Shown here: positions 21,719-32,944 of the stretch, piece after piece | Position numbering within the stretch: the stretch's first letter is position 1 | How the letters are laid out: every line of letters starts with the position of its first letter | Source of the DNA: Emydura subglobosa | Lineage: Eukaryota; Chordata; Testudines; Chelidae | Direction: 5' to 3' | Length of the DNA stretch: 64,000 bases | NCBI GenBank assembly: GCA_007922225.1 | Contig: ML679961.1 | Location: 7,919,702-7,983,701 of the forward strand | The notes under the pieces: generated by a model | Told to the model about the DNA's origin: nothing | Seen by the model: only the letters and a program-made list of their open reading frames with translations | Databases searched by the model: none | Made by a program: the position numbers and the translations under genes

Positions 21719-21764
21719 ATTAATAGTACTTTTCACAGCACCGTCTGGAACAAGTGAGAGCAGG

Positions 21765-21860
21765 ACTGGCCCTGTTGTGCTCGGCGCTGTACGAACAGAG
21801 ACAGAGATAGTCCCTGCCCCCGAGAGCGGACAGTCTAAACAGCCAGACAGACAGAGGGTA
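21765..21860 (-). mobile_element. L2-like tail
   Basis: 'ggccctgttgtgctcggcgc', 'cgaacagagacagagatag', 'tccctgcccccgagagc': the minus-strand version of the 'gtacagcacctagcacaatg' tail. Confidence 0.6.
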
Positions 21861-23191
21861 GGGAGAAGGGATGGAACATACAAACCGGGGGATCAGTGCG
21901 ATGGCTGCAGTGTTTTAATTCTGTCTCGTTGTTTCACACATATCACCACACGGATGGCTCCACACCATAAGCCAATACGCTGCCATAGATCTTAAAAATC
22001 CCAAAGAACCCTTCTTCTCCTGAGTGTAAATTATGTGCATTTCAAGCACTTTAAAAAAAACCTATAGCATGGCCACAAAATTAATGAAAAAAAGTCTCTG
22101 GTTTTCCAGTTCCCGTGCGTATTCACAAGTGACTTTTTAAAAAAAAAAACAAACAAACCCAGAAGACTAAACATTGTCAAGATAATGTTAAGCATCTGGC
22201 TTTTTAAAAGCCTGTAAAATAAAATCCATAGCGAAGCATGATATATATTGCAAACCACCTGTACTGCCCACTAATCTCCTATAATCCAAGCTCTCTTTTA
22301 TTAGCTAGTAGCACAATTCTGTTAACAGCTGCACGAGCTGAGCAAATGTGAGGGAGAGAAAAGTATCAAAGTTGCCAACAGACATTTTAGAGCCGCTCAC
22401 AAACAAACCAGATTATTACTGATCACTGCTTGGGCTGGTGTCCTTCTGTGGTCAGATCGTCAGCTGGCATAAATCCACATAGCACCACTGATTTAGGCCA
22501 TCTGAGAATCTAGCCAGTGGGTGACTAAAGAAAGCCTCTTTAAAAGGTGCTTTTTTTAAAAAAAAAAAAAGATATAGTTCATGCACAGGGTCCTTTTTTG
22601 GTCAAGAACCACCCCACAGTTGTTTGTTTGTGTTCATCCAAATCACAGTCTTCTCAGCACTGTGCAGCTAAAATACTCAAGAGAGAGAGTCCGCATTCGG
22701 GAAGCATTGGCAATGCTTTCTGGTGTAGGAAAATGAAATGTAGACGAAGGGCCAGACCTAAGATGACTTCAATGGAACTATACCGATTTCTACCAGCTGA
22801 GGATTTGACCCGTGGGATATACACTTAACAGCAGCAGCTACATTATTGAAACGGCCACTGCTATTTCCATGGGCACTGCCTACTCCAAAGAGATTACTCA
22901 CAACTCTGGCTTACATGGAGGAAAGAAAGACGCACCTCAGTAGTTACACATGTTCCTGGTCATTTCTCAGCTATGTTTACACGTGTTAAGGTGGTTGCGT
23001 AAATGGTGACAGTTTAAGAACAACATCTGTAAAAGGCTCCACTGATTTTGGATGCCCAGACTGAGCTCCTGAAGACTAGATGCTCAGAGGGGCCAAGCAG
23101 CCATAGAACTGTGAGAACTCTCAGAGCAGAGCATCTCTTGGGAAAATACAAAAACAAAACAAAACAAAACAAAATCAAACGTTAGATGTTT
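21861..23191. other. Unannotated stretch
   Basis: Contains an (AAAAC)n pentanucleotide repeat at about 23150-23175 and a palindrome-type short repeat at 22760-22805. No gene recognised. Confidence 0.5.
23150..23175 (+). repeat. (AAAAC)n short tandem repeat
   Basis: About five AAAAC units in a row. Confidence 0.9.
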
Positions 23192-23675
23192 CAAGGGCCG
23201 GATTAAGACCTGGGCACCCCAGGACTGTTTTAGAGCCCCAGCTCCTGGAGTCATGTGATTTTAACAGACTCAAAGCTGTAACTTTCTAGCACTCATGGTG
23301 CACAATGGAAAGCTTAAAAATGTGAACCCAACAGAACCAATACAGAGGTTTCTGCCAGAATCTGCAGAGAGCCTGAAACAATAGAGCAGAGGAGTGAGCT
23401 GCTCCAGGCATCACAAAAGGATGTTAACACCCAGACCACTGCAGCAGAGGGGGTTGTGTATGGGAGAAGGGGAACAGCGCAGCTAAGCTCTGCCGTCTAA
23501 AATGAGCACTGAGAGGCCCCCTATTGGCACCCCTGCCTCTGCAGGAGGGAGAAGCGCCCCCCAGCCACTCCCCACCTCCAGTCACGCCCACTTCAACAAG
23601 GGGACATGGTGAGGAATTGGGGCCTCCATGTTATGGTGTCCCTGGAGCCATGAATTGTCTTAATCCGACCCCATG
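23192..23675. mobile_element. hAT-type element candidate
   Basis: The left end 'caagggccggattaagac' matches the reverse complement of the right end 'catggggtcggattaagac'. The CAGGGCCGGATTAA-like wording is common at hAT ends. The 484-bp body has no transposase. Target duplication is not preserved. Confidence 0.6.
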
Positions 23676-24238
23676 AGCACCCACAAAATGAGGCCCCCAA
23701 AACTAGGGGCAATGTTTGCCCTAGTCCTTCCCCCCTACACTATCAGCACTTGTCACCCCACTGGTTTAAAGCACCCGGCTCCAACAGACACAGATTCCAG
23801 CCCAGAGTCTTAGCTGCCCAGGGAGAGCCTTGTCCCAGCCCACCAGTACAAACTGGCCATAAACCTCCATCCTGTGGGCAGTGGAGGATTCTCCCTGCCT
23901 AGAGGGGACACTCCAGCAGCAGAAGGCGTCTTTAAACACCCATCTCTCTCCCCTGCATGGTCAGAATAGCGCCTCCAAGGCAATTATCAGCTAGCCTAGA
24001 TCCATCCAGAGACGATTCGGTTTTATGGGACCAGCCCAACAGCCCGACAGTCCCAGGACTGGGAAGAAAGACAAGACTTTACCTCCCAGAGTTACTCGGA
24101 GATGCGGTCAGGGCCATCCTCCGCTCATTTCCTATTGTTGGGATCACTCTGAAGTTCACACTCATTTATCCACTTGACAAACACTCTCCGGTGACAAACT
24201 GCAGAGCTATTTATAAGCTGCTGGATCTTCATCTACAG

Positions 24239-24420
24239 CAGGGGCGAAGCCATGGCCCACCCACTTTGAAAGCAGGCCCACCCGCCTCAGACTGTAAGCA
24301 ATTCATCCCGCATTTTTATTAGCCTCTGTAAAACTGGCTGTTCTGTTTGTGACACAAGGGTTGTGCCCAGCCGGGTCAACCACAGGCCCGACCAAAAAAC
24401 CAGTGCTGGCTACACCTCTG
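24239..24420. mobile_element. Short hAT-type MITE candidate
   Basis: The left end 'caggggcgaagcca' and the reverse-complemented right end 'cagaggtgtagcca' agree at 11 of 14 bases, resembling the widespread CAGNGGCGTAGCCA hAT end. 182 bp. Flanking duplication unclear. Confidence 0.5.
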
Positions 24421-24720
24421 CAACAGAGCGCTCAGTGCTGCAATCCTTGCTAAGACAAGCCTTCCTGGTGGACTGTCCTGAGCAAGAAGCACAAACGCAG
24501 GCCTGTCCTACAGAGTCATAGATTAACAGGTTGTGAGAAGAAAATGCCTCATCCTCAGGAGAAAGAAAACAACAAGTGTACAATCGATAGCAATCTTTTG
24601 CCAGGGCAAAGAACGTATGGACTTACCTGGAGAGAGAGGCTCAAGAAAACCACTGCATACGTGACCAGAGGGTAACCTGGAAAGACCAGGCTACCCCTCC
24701 CCCGAAGACCTTTAAAGAGG

Positions 24721-24800
24721 GAGCTGCCTTCTGATTGGCTGGCCGCTAGTCAGCTGATCCAGCTGCGTGGCTATAAAAGCTGCTTAGTAGGCCCAAGGGG
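24721..24800 (+). promoter_or_regulatory. CCAAT/TATA promoter-like module
   Basis: An inverted CCAAT box in 'tctgattggctggcc' (about 24731) is followed about 40 nt later by 'gctataaaagctgc' (about 24771). The spacing is that of a pol II core promoter. No gene start is recognised downstream; it may be the U3 of a diverged LTR. Confidence 0.4.
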
Positions 24801-25327
24801 AGTCAGGAAGAGACACCATCACATCAGCAGTACTAAGGCTATTGCTGTAGTTAGCGGCTCTTGGAGGGAAGAGGAGTTGGGGATATACATAAATGCTCAG
24901 GCACCCAAGTCCCTGTTTTGGTTCCCCTGTGATCCACAAAATGCCCGCTGAGCCCCGTAAGTGCTTACGCTCACTTGGGTCCTAGGTTTTTCAGAGGGAA
25001 AGTTCCCTGGGTGCCTACGTTACTGCCTCTGGGTGTGCACCCAGCTGCCTCCGTCTAGGTGTCTGGAAGGCCTAAGCCACAGAGTGACCTACAAGCCGGG
25101 GGATGATGGGTGTTCAGCCGTCGCGTGCAGGGCCCAATCTGGCAGGCGTGTTCAGTGGGCCCCTACTGGGTGGGCTCCCATTCAAAATCCAGTTGGAGGA
25201 AGAGGTGGTGCCCCTGTGGAACTTGGTGAGCCGTATCTTTCTCTAGCTCTGGCTCAAAGACTATTTAAGAATTTATCCACAGTAGAAGAGTCTTTGGGCC
25301 TGAGAGACAGAAAGAGTGAATGGAAAT

Positions 25328-25595
25328 GACTCTGTAGCCCAGTGGTTAGGGCATTCAGGGGGGACACCCCAGTCCAGTCCCCCTGCTCCAATCATCATTA
25401 TCTTTCATTATTTATCAAGAGGGGAACAGCTTCAACAGGAGAGAGCCCCACATTAGACTATCCCATGCCTGGAGAACTAACCCAGGAGGTGGGAGACACT
25501 TGTTCAAATCCTTTCTCCCTCTCTGGCAGAGAGTGGGGACTTGAACCTGGGTCTCCCACATCCCAGGCGAGTTCTCTAACCACTTGGCTAAAAGA
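25328..25595. repeat. Foldback tRNA-like repeat
   Basis: The left arm starts 'tagcccagtggttagggc'. The right end, read on the minus strand, starts 'tagccaagtggttagagaac'. Near the centre, 'gtgggagacacttgttcaaa' faces 'acttgaacctgggtctccca'. Each half looks like a tRNA-derived unit, with an A-box-like 'agtggttagggc' and a B-box-like 'ggttcaaatcc'. Related copies are at 40005-40115 and 42555-42680. Confidence 0.65.
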
Positions 25596-25790
25596 TGGGT
25601 GCCTCTTCAGGTTAATTTGTGTGGAGCTAGGCAGGTGCCTAACTCATTCCTGAAAGCCACACCTTTGTCTCCGAAGCCATCTGATGCCACATGGCAGGTT
25701 CCCGTTTGCAGATCACTGAGCAGAATTTAGTGCTGCCTGGATTTAGGTGTCTATCTCCGAGAGAGGGGTGGGGCTTAGCACACACCTTTA
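25596..25790. other. Repeat-like spacer
   Basis: 'ggtgcctaactcattcctg' and 'tggatttaggtgtctatc' resemble the 'TTAGGCACCTAA' palindromic repeat wording also seen at 34330-34410. No gene. Confidence 0.4.
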
Positions 25791-26937
25791 TGGTCAGCAT
25801 CTCCCATTGGCTAGCTTCCGGTACAGACCAGTGTTCCTGAAGATACGAGCATCATTCACCTTTCTTGACCAACCCGCATTGATATCAGTGAAGTGCCCCC
25901 GGTGATCCACAAGTGCCTGCAGTGCCATCGAGAAGTACCTCTTCCTATTGCTGTACTCCGCAGCAAGATGGGCCGGTGCCAAAATTGGGATATGCGTGCC
26001 CCCTATTGCCCAGCCACCGTTAGGGAACCCCATCACTGTGAATCCATCCCCTATTTCACACACATTGCCCAGACGCTCAGTCCTTCGCAGCAGAGTGTGA
26101 TTAATGGCCCAGCATACTGCGATAACACAGCTCCAGCTGTGCCGACTCCAAACTGATTAGCGCCCGACCGATAGCATCTGGAGCTGCCAGCTTCCACACA
26201 GCGATTGCCACGCGCTTCTCCCCCGAGAAGGCAGCTCTCGTTCTGGTGTCCTTACGCCACAGGGCAGGGGCCAGCTCCGCACAGAGCTCCATGAAGGTGG
26301 CTTTGTGCCTTGGAAACTTCTGCCCTCAGTGCTCATCATCCCAGACCTGCGTAACGATGCGATCCTACCACTCCGCGCTTGTCTCACGCGCCCAGAAGCG
26401 GCAGTTCACTGGGTGCAGGTGCTCCATGAATGACAACAGGGCTGCAGTGCTGTTTGTCTGCATGTCTCTCCGCAGGTCAGGCTCCTCGGATTGCTGTTCC
26501 GATTTGGCGCACGTGATGTCCTGCGCGACCAGCCGCGACGTGTTCAGAACACTGAAAGCAACAGTAGCACGGGAGCCATCTTTCAGACAGAGATGGCGGG
26601 CGTGCACTAAACGGTGGGGAGCCACCGAAAAAATGGCACGAGTCGCTGCCAGCAACGCAGTGAACGATGGCACAGAAACGCACCTTGAGCCAGCACCCAG
26701 GCTGCTCCGCTCTCCTCTCCCCCATCCCAGAATTCCTAGCGGCAGAAGCTGCCGAGCTGCATGGCGGGATAACTGCCCACGGTGCATGGCTCTCACGGTT
26801 GATACTTCAGCACCGAGTGTGGATGCGGGTTTGCGACAAAATGAGTGGTGTGTGGATGGGCGCGAGTGCTGTAATGATAGCGCTTTTTATCACTGAAAAA
26901 CTTACCGTCGACAAAACTTTCTAGAGCAGACAAGGCC
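25791..26937 (-). pseudogene. PIF/Harbinger transposase relic
   Basis: Harbinger transposases are DDE nucleases that cut and paste their own element. On the minus strand the order of conserved blocks is kept: 'MQTNSTAALLSFMEHLHPVN', 'RFWARETSAEW', then (with stops) 'VWDDEH' and 'KATFMELCAELAPAL', then 'EKRVAIAVWKLAAPDA', then 'GFPNGGWAIGGTHIPILAP' with the first catalytic region (normally 'AIDGTHIPI'; here the Asp is Gly), and 'YFSMALQALVDHRGHFTDIN'. Several stops and frameshifts break it, and the C-terminal third is missing. The end at 26937 reads 'GGCC' next to TAA (26938-26940), matching the terminus and 3-bp TAA target site of the MITE at 40696-40989. Dead copy; complementary-strand frames of up to 216 aa are shadows. 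Confidence 0.85.
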
Positions 26938-26999
26938 TAAGTGAACAGTTCATGAGCAGCGTATAGGTTGTTGGATGAATTATGGATGGATGGTTTGTC

Positions 27000-27540
27000 T
27001 AGAATCATAGTATATTAGAATATTAGGATTGGAAGGGACCTCAGGAGGTCATCTAGTCCAACCCCCTGCTCAAAACAGGATTAAATCCCGGCTAAATCAT
27101 CCCAGCCAGGGCTTTGTCAAGCCGGGTCTTGAAAACCTCTAAGGATGGAGATTCCACCACCTCCCTAGGTAGCCCATTCCAGTGCTTCACCACCCGCCTA
27201 GGGAAAATGTTTTTCCTAATATCCAACCTAGACCTCCCCAACTGCAACTTGAGACCGTTGCTCATAGTTCTGCCATCTACTACCACTGAGAACAGCCTAG
27301 CTCCATCCTCCCTGGAACCCCCTTTCAGGTAGTTAAAGGCTGCTATCAAATCCCCCCTCATCCTTCTCTTCTACAGACTAAATAAGCCCAGTTCCCTCAG
27401 CCTCTCCTCATAAGTCAGGGGCTCCAGCCCCCTCATCATTTTTGTTGCCCTCCGCTGGACTCTCTCCAACTTGTCCACATCCTCCCTGTAGTGGGGGGCG
27501 CAAATCTGGACACAATACTCCAAATGTGGCCTCACAACTC
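27000..27540 (-). mobile_element. CR1 LINE 3' fragment
   Basis: Minus-strand CR1 ORF2 end: 'RPHLEYC', '[20 protein letters not shown]', '[20 protein letters not shown]', '[19 protein letters not shown]', then the 3' UTR ('ggattggaagggacctcagg' on plus). About 540 bp, with few disruptions compared with other copies, so relatively young. Confidence 0.93.
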
Positions 27541-29244
27541 TAGCCAAACTATTAGTCAAATACTTCTATTTTATGGGTGGGATCCTCAGGAGATGTAAAT
27601 TGGTGCAGCTCCATTCAGTGAGGATCTGGCCCATTCAACATTTGAAGACACCAAGATTAGGTCACAAACAGAAAAAAAGCGCTACAACCATCAGGCAAAC
27701 GATTGGCGGTGACTTACTCCACCAGCTCTCCCTGGAAAAGCACCACGAGTCTAGCTCATCTCACCCTCTATCAGTTTCAAAAACTCGTGCATCTGGATCT
27801 CACACAATATGAGCATTCTGGGAACATTTTCAGTTTTTCCATTGACACCAGCTGGAGATCTGACCCTCATTACCCTGGATCCCAGCTGTGATCCCATTTA
27901 CACTGGAGTAAATCGAGATCTACTCTATTAAACTCAGTGGGGTTCCACAGGTACACAGCCCCGGGGTTGCTCTAGTTTGTGCTGGGAGTCAGTTTGATCT
28001 CCTCCAGTCAGTCTAGCATTAAGGGAGGAATAAAGTTGGCTTAAAGACCTTGTTTTTCTTCCACTCCCATCCAGCTGTGCCAAGCATCATCTCAGTACAA
28101 CTGAGAACTGAGCCAAGTCTGGAATTTAAGAGACTGAACTTTGATCTGGGGGAAAGTGTGGGTGGAGGCTCAGGTTGTCACACGCCTTTAGGGAAAAAAA
28201 TTGCACCACGAGCGTTCCAACTTTTTCACGTCATTAGGGCAGCTTAACAACACCGGGGCTGGGTCACACGAAAGTGGAGCTAGTCTAATTCCTGCTCAGT
28301 CCGCAGCGGTGCAAGTTACGGAGCTGCAGCGCGTGCAGCTGCTGTCTCAGTGCGAATTGCAATTAGAGCCTGCCCGTGGGCCGTGCCCGGGCAGCGTTCT
28401 GGTGACATTTGTGTCAGTCACAGGTTAATTCTTTTCAAGTTGACGAGGAACCGGCGAGCTTGTCAGTGACGCTGAGCTCATTGTGGCAAGCAACGGAGGC
28501 TAGTGGCTAGTGGAGTGTCACTCAGGAAAGGGTGATGCCTGGTTGTTCCTTCAGCTGTCTGAGCACGCTGCGTGTACACAGAGAGAGCCGGCGTTCTCTT
28601 CTCAGAGACCCCCGCAGCCTGTCTCAGAGGCGTGACTCCCAAAGTTGTGCTGGCTGATGGAGACCTCATGCCGTTCGCTCCGTCACGGCGCTCTGTAAAT
28701 AATCTTTGAACTCAGTCATTTGCTCTTTTCTTTCTTGAATTTAATACTTATGGCCCCCATTCAGGGAACCATTAACCACATATGTAAAGTTGAGCCCGTG
28801 CTGGCCTGAGGAGAGAGGCGTCCCTGAATTGGAGCCTAAAACTTATCCACACAACAGGCAGAGCAACGGCAGCAGCAACGAAAGTGTCTCCACCTCATCC
28901 TTCTAACGTGTTTCTAGAGAAAACACTTCTAGCGATAAACCCCTGGGCCGGATTCTCTTCTTACTTGAGTCCTGTCATTAATACATATCTAAACTAGTGA
29001 CTATGCTGGGAGCAAGGCAGATAATAGTGCCTCTGAGACAAGATTTCTTCTCTGTGTGGATGCTGAGACCGCAATGCACCAGCGCTCCATTCCATACATA
29101 GCAAAGCCACAGTCCAGTCTATTGATTTCAATGCAAAGAAGCTCAGGCCTATGAAGAGACATGTATCATGCAGGCTCGAATGACTCAAATCCGTGAGTTC
29201 CTACATCAGGGCAGAAACAGGGCAGGCACCCCAAACTGGTGGTA
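27541..29244. other. Unannotated stretch
   Basis: Short palindrome-type repeats at 27575-27640 ('gcagctccattcagtgagga') and 27885-27955. No gene recognised. Confidence 0.45.
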
Positions 29245-30203
29245 TGTTCTGTAATTAGATTTCACCAAGCCAGAGACAAATGTGAGCTCCTGGATCACCG
29301 TGAGAGTCACCATGGAGTCACAGACCGTCACCTTTGACTCTCCTATCTATCTTGCCACCCAGGCAAGCTGGATTTAGTGATAAACGGTCACTGGCACCAA
29401 AAATCACAAAATATTCAGGTTGCTTCCAGTCCCAAGAGACCAGTCACTTACTCCAGGTCAACTGGTACCCTGGATCTTACACCAAACAACAACACCTGTA
29501 GCCAATCCTATAATAAACTATCTCCAGGTTTATTAACTAGGAAAAAACAATGAGAGTTATTTACAGGTTAAAGTAAGCAAAGATATACACACAAATGAGT
29601 TGCAATCTAAATCTTGTCAGTTGTAGTGATCTGTCAATTCAAAATGTCTTTCAGGGTGGACCCAGGGGTAACCTCCAGGGAATCTCTGGCTTCAGTTTAG
29701 AATCGCTGGCTCTGTGAGAGTTCAAACAGCAAAGAGATGGAAAATCTTCATGTCCGTTGTTTTTATTTCCCTCTTCCGGCATTCCAACCGATGGGATGAG
29801 GCCTTCTGAACATACTTCTCCATGGAGGGAGGGGGCAATTAAGAAGGCTTGTGTCTTATAACGTCCCACGTAACTGTTGATAGTCTCCTGCATGGGCGGA
29901 GAGGAGGATTCCTGTTCCTGGGTTCACAAGTTCAGAGCAAACATTTTCAAAGTTATAAAACAAAACGTACTTATTTCCTTCTAGCCTGGGATATAGACTT
30001 TACAAGTGAAATTAATGCATGCAACAACTTACAAGCATTTCAGAGAGTCTAAACACAAAATACATTCTTACCCGACTAATACCTATTTTGAACAAAACTA
30101 ACATACAAGTGAGCTGGTCTGGTTCCCAGCTATGAGTTTGTCAGTTCTTAGCAAACCCCTATGGCCTTGGCCCACGCTGGCACTTGGTTTAACCGGTGTC
30201 ACA
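29245..30203 (-). mobile_element. LTR of a retrotransposon (solo or fragment), minus strand
   Basis: Read on the minus strand it begins 'TGTGACACCGG' and contains an AATAAA (complement of 29529-29534), followed by 'aggattggct' and then 'gtaagatcc', the same order and wording as the 62.4-kb gypsy LTR after its own AATAAA. No internal coding region is attached, so probably a solo LTR. The plus-left limit is approximate. Confidence 0.6.
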
Positions 30204-30747
30204 GTAGGCACAAGCCTATAGCTTCCTGAAGCCTGGTAAATTCAGAAAGCTGAGGCCATATTTGGTGATGTTTTCCAAACTGTTGGAGAAAGCGAATAAG
30301 CGTTCGGGGCGCACTCAGGATCCTTGCTGGGTTTAACAAGGCCGGGTCAGCGACTTGACAGCTATGAGGGCACTGATCCATACGAGCCAAAAATCAGAGC
30401 TGCCACATACAGGGCAGTCCTTTGGCCTCTGTGTGATGAAAGATAAGGGGAGACAGTGTCAGATTTAAGAGGTGACAACGCACACACGGCAGAAAGCCAA
30501 CGTTTCCCAGCCACTGCTTGTGACAGCAGCTGTTGCAAAACATGGTGAGCCTTGTCCTGCTCTTACAGAATCAACGGCAAAATGCTGCCGGCTTCGTTCA
30601 CCACCTTATTAAACCAGCTTTATCCCACCCTCTCTCCATTAAAGCTTATGGAGTAACACTGGAGTTACTGGAAAAGCAGGCATTCTGACGTCAATAGGAG
30701 CAGGACGGGGCCTGATATGAGTGTATTAGTATCCCATTAACATCACC
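30204..30747. other. Unannotated stretch
   Basis: No gene recognised. 30590-30715 carries a palindrome-type short repeat. Confidence 0.45.
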
Positions 30748-31047
30748 GGCCCGGTCTACAATACAGACTTATAGTGTTATAACTATGCTGTCCGGGGTGT
30801 GTGTGTGTGAAACATCCACACCCCTGCGTGACGCAGTGATTCTGACCTAACTCCCGGTATAAACAGCGCTATTTCGGTGTGAGAGATTCTCCCGTCGACA
30901 CAGCTACTGCCTCTGCGGACGTGGATTAACTACCGCGCCGGGAGACGTTCTCCTGTCAGTGTAGGAGCATCTTCACTTAAGTGCTACAGCAATGCAGCTG
31001 CATTGGTGTAGCTACGCTGGTGCAGCATTTTAAATGTAGACCTGCTC
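30748..31047. mobile_element. Harbinger-like MITE
   Basis: The left end 'ggcccggtctaca' faces the reverse-complemented right end 'gagcaggtctaca'. The internal wording ('aaacatccacacccctgcg', 'gctacagcaatgcagctgc') is that of the 'GGTCTACAC…GTAGACC' MITE class found also at 40.7 and 52.4 kb. Non-coding. Confidence 0.6.
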
Positions 31048-31059
31048 TTAAATGCTGGC

Positions 31060-31165
31060 CTCACTTTGATGATACTTACCTGCCTTGTGAAGCACTTTGA
31101 GATCTACTGGTGAAAAGCAGGGTGTAAGAGCCAGGTATTATTATTAGTATTGCATTCCACTCAGC
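31060..31165 (+). repeat. L2-like short tail
   Basis: 'gaagcactttgagatctac', 'tgaaaagcagggtgtaagag', 'ggtattattattag': the common 'cactttgagat…tattattatt' ending of old LINE/SINE copies. Confidence 0.55.
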
Positions 31166-31435
31166 CAATTGAACAGAGGCTTCTTTTGCTGTTGATTCTG
31201 ACACCGAACTAACAGAATGCACTCCAGCAAAACAATATTTTGTCAATAACGTCACTGAAGTCATTTATTTTTTCACCCCAAAACCTCAGCAACGAGATGG
31301 ACTTAGAAGTCAAACTGTCCCATGCAACTGAGTGTAGAAAGACACCCCTCAAGTTTGTGTGTTTCTGGATCATTTTGAGGCAGAAATGCTTTAAACAGTC
31401 TTTCATTTGTTCATAATGGGCCACTTCACCTTGAC

Positions 31436-32479
31436 CATAGTTTCTCAACCTGTGGTACACGTACCCCAGGGGTTCACGAGACACAGGCAGGGGGTACCCG
31501 GGGAAAAATAGAGTGACGGGGAGGCGGGTGGCAGCTGCTGACTGCTGGGGAAGCCAGGTGGCAGCAGCCTGCTTCCCACCCGGTTCCAGCTCCCAGCTGG
31601 GAGGTGGGTGGCAGCCGCCAGCGTCCCGGGAAGCAATGCTGCAGCCTCCCGCTTCTGGGGAAGGCAGGCGGCAGCCCCCAGCTGGGAGGCGGGCGGCAGC
31701 TGCTACATTCCCGGGAAACCGGGTTGCAGCCGCCCGCTTCCTGCCAAGTCCCAGCTCCCAGGTGGGAGCCCAGCGACAGCCTCCTGCGTCTTGCGAGCTG
31801 GGCTCACAGCTGGCGGCAGCCACCCGTGCCCTGGTTCTGAGCTGAGGGGCAGCCTCCAGTGCCCCAGCTTGAAGACAGGCAGCAGCCGCCTGCCCACATC
31901 CCTGGGTCCCAGCCGGTGTGGAAGCCTCCTCTGCCCCAGCTCAGATTGGGTGGCAATCGCCTACCTTCCGGACTGTCAGCCAGGCAGAAGCTGCCTGCAA
32001 CTTGCCCAGGTGGCAGCTCCCATCCCTGGCTCAAAACCCAGTGCCCAGAAAACGTGTCAATTTCATTGCTCTAGCTGAACTGTGAAATTGACAACTATGA
32101 CAGCCCCAGATTTTACCAGTTACCCTCTTTTCCTCTCTCTCTCTCACCCCTTCCTCCTCTTAAATCTATGGCAAAAAATTTGGCGCTGCACTTTATATTC
32201 CCCAGCATTGGCATGCTGCTCAAAGCCTCCTAGCTTTGGCCAACATCACCTCTAGCCCAGGTACATACTTGAGCTGTGCACCCCTGGTGTAACGGTGGTA
32301 ACTCTACCCACACTAGATCTGACGTCTGTCCTATCACGGCCTTATATACTCAGCCCGTCTTCCAACATAGGGCTCACATTAGTCTGTAAATATAAAATCC
32401 TGTGGAAAATTGTTGGGGTACTCATTAACATTTTCAGAAGTTAGGGGGTACTTGGTACTTAAAAGGCTGAGAAACACTG
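31436..32479. mobile_element. Non-autonomous hAT-type element, copy 2
   Basis: Inverted copy of the 6272-7170 element. The ends are 'catagtttctcaacctg' and, reverse-complemented, 'cagtgtttctcagcct'. Flanks ACCTTGAC (31428-31435) and ACTTAGAC (32480-32487) match at 6 of 8 bases. The core (31520-32040) is a GC-rich degenerate tandem array ('ggcagccgcc', 'gggaagc' units). The 32056-32092 hairpin is conserved. Middle parts of the two copies differ, so they are not recent duplicates. The 204-aa and 156-aa frames inside are low-complexity artefacts. Confidence 0.8.
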
Positions 32480-32554
32480 ACTTAGACTATGTGTAAACTA
32501 CTTATGCTAAACAATCGGTTCCCCCTTGTATTTAATATCAAATACCTTTCCCAG

Positions 32555-32655
32555 GCCTGAAGGAGAGCTATCGTGAAGCTCGACAGCTTGTCTCTGTCAC
32601 CAAGAGAAGCTGCTCCAATAAAAGATATTATCTCACCCACTTTGTCTCTTTCACC
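32555..32655 (+). repeat. Penelope-like 3' tail fragment
   Basis: 'gctcgacagcttgtctctg', 'aagctgctccaataaaagat', 'tatctcacccactttgtctc': the widespread 'CTCGAAAGCTTGTCTCT…CCAATAAAAGATATTACCTCACCCACC' wording. No coding. Confidence 0.6.
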
Positions 32656-32944
32656 ATTTATCCAGTTCTCATTATATGCAAGCTGGTTTTCTTCAGCTAT
32701 TGATAAATATGTGTTGATGTTCTTGGGGGTTATACACAAAGAAACCCATACATTCCTTCAACATCCTAGGTGCTACAATAATACAGATAATAAATAATAA
32801 TCCTAAGAGTCCACACTGAAAGATTTTATCCTTCATGAACAAGTGAATAATGATGGCTGGAGAACAATGGAGCAAGATTTAGTAACAACAGATTTGTTTT
32901 GATGTATCCAGAGGTTTTCTGTTCTCCAGAAGAAGCCTGCAGTC

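Noticed and set aside
21144..21719. 191-aa plus-strand frame
   Set aside because: Lies in the G/C-rich hAT element; Gly/Pro/His-rich by composition only.
25328..25595. True tRNA gene
   Set aside because: Has tRNA-like A and B boxes but no full cloverleaf, and occurs as decayed, inverted repeats.
26246..26896. 216-aa plus-strand frame
   Set aside because: Antisense shadow of the Harbinger transposase relic.
31209..31823. 204-aa minus-strand frame (and a 156-aa plus-strand frame at 31608)
   Set aside because: Low-complexity translation of the GC-rich tandem core of a hAT-type element.
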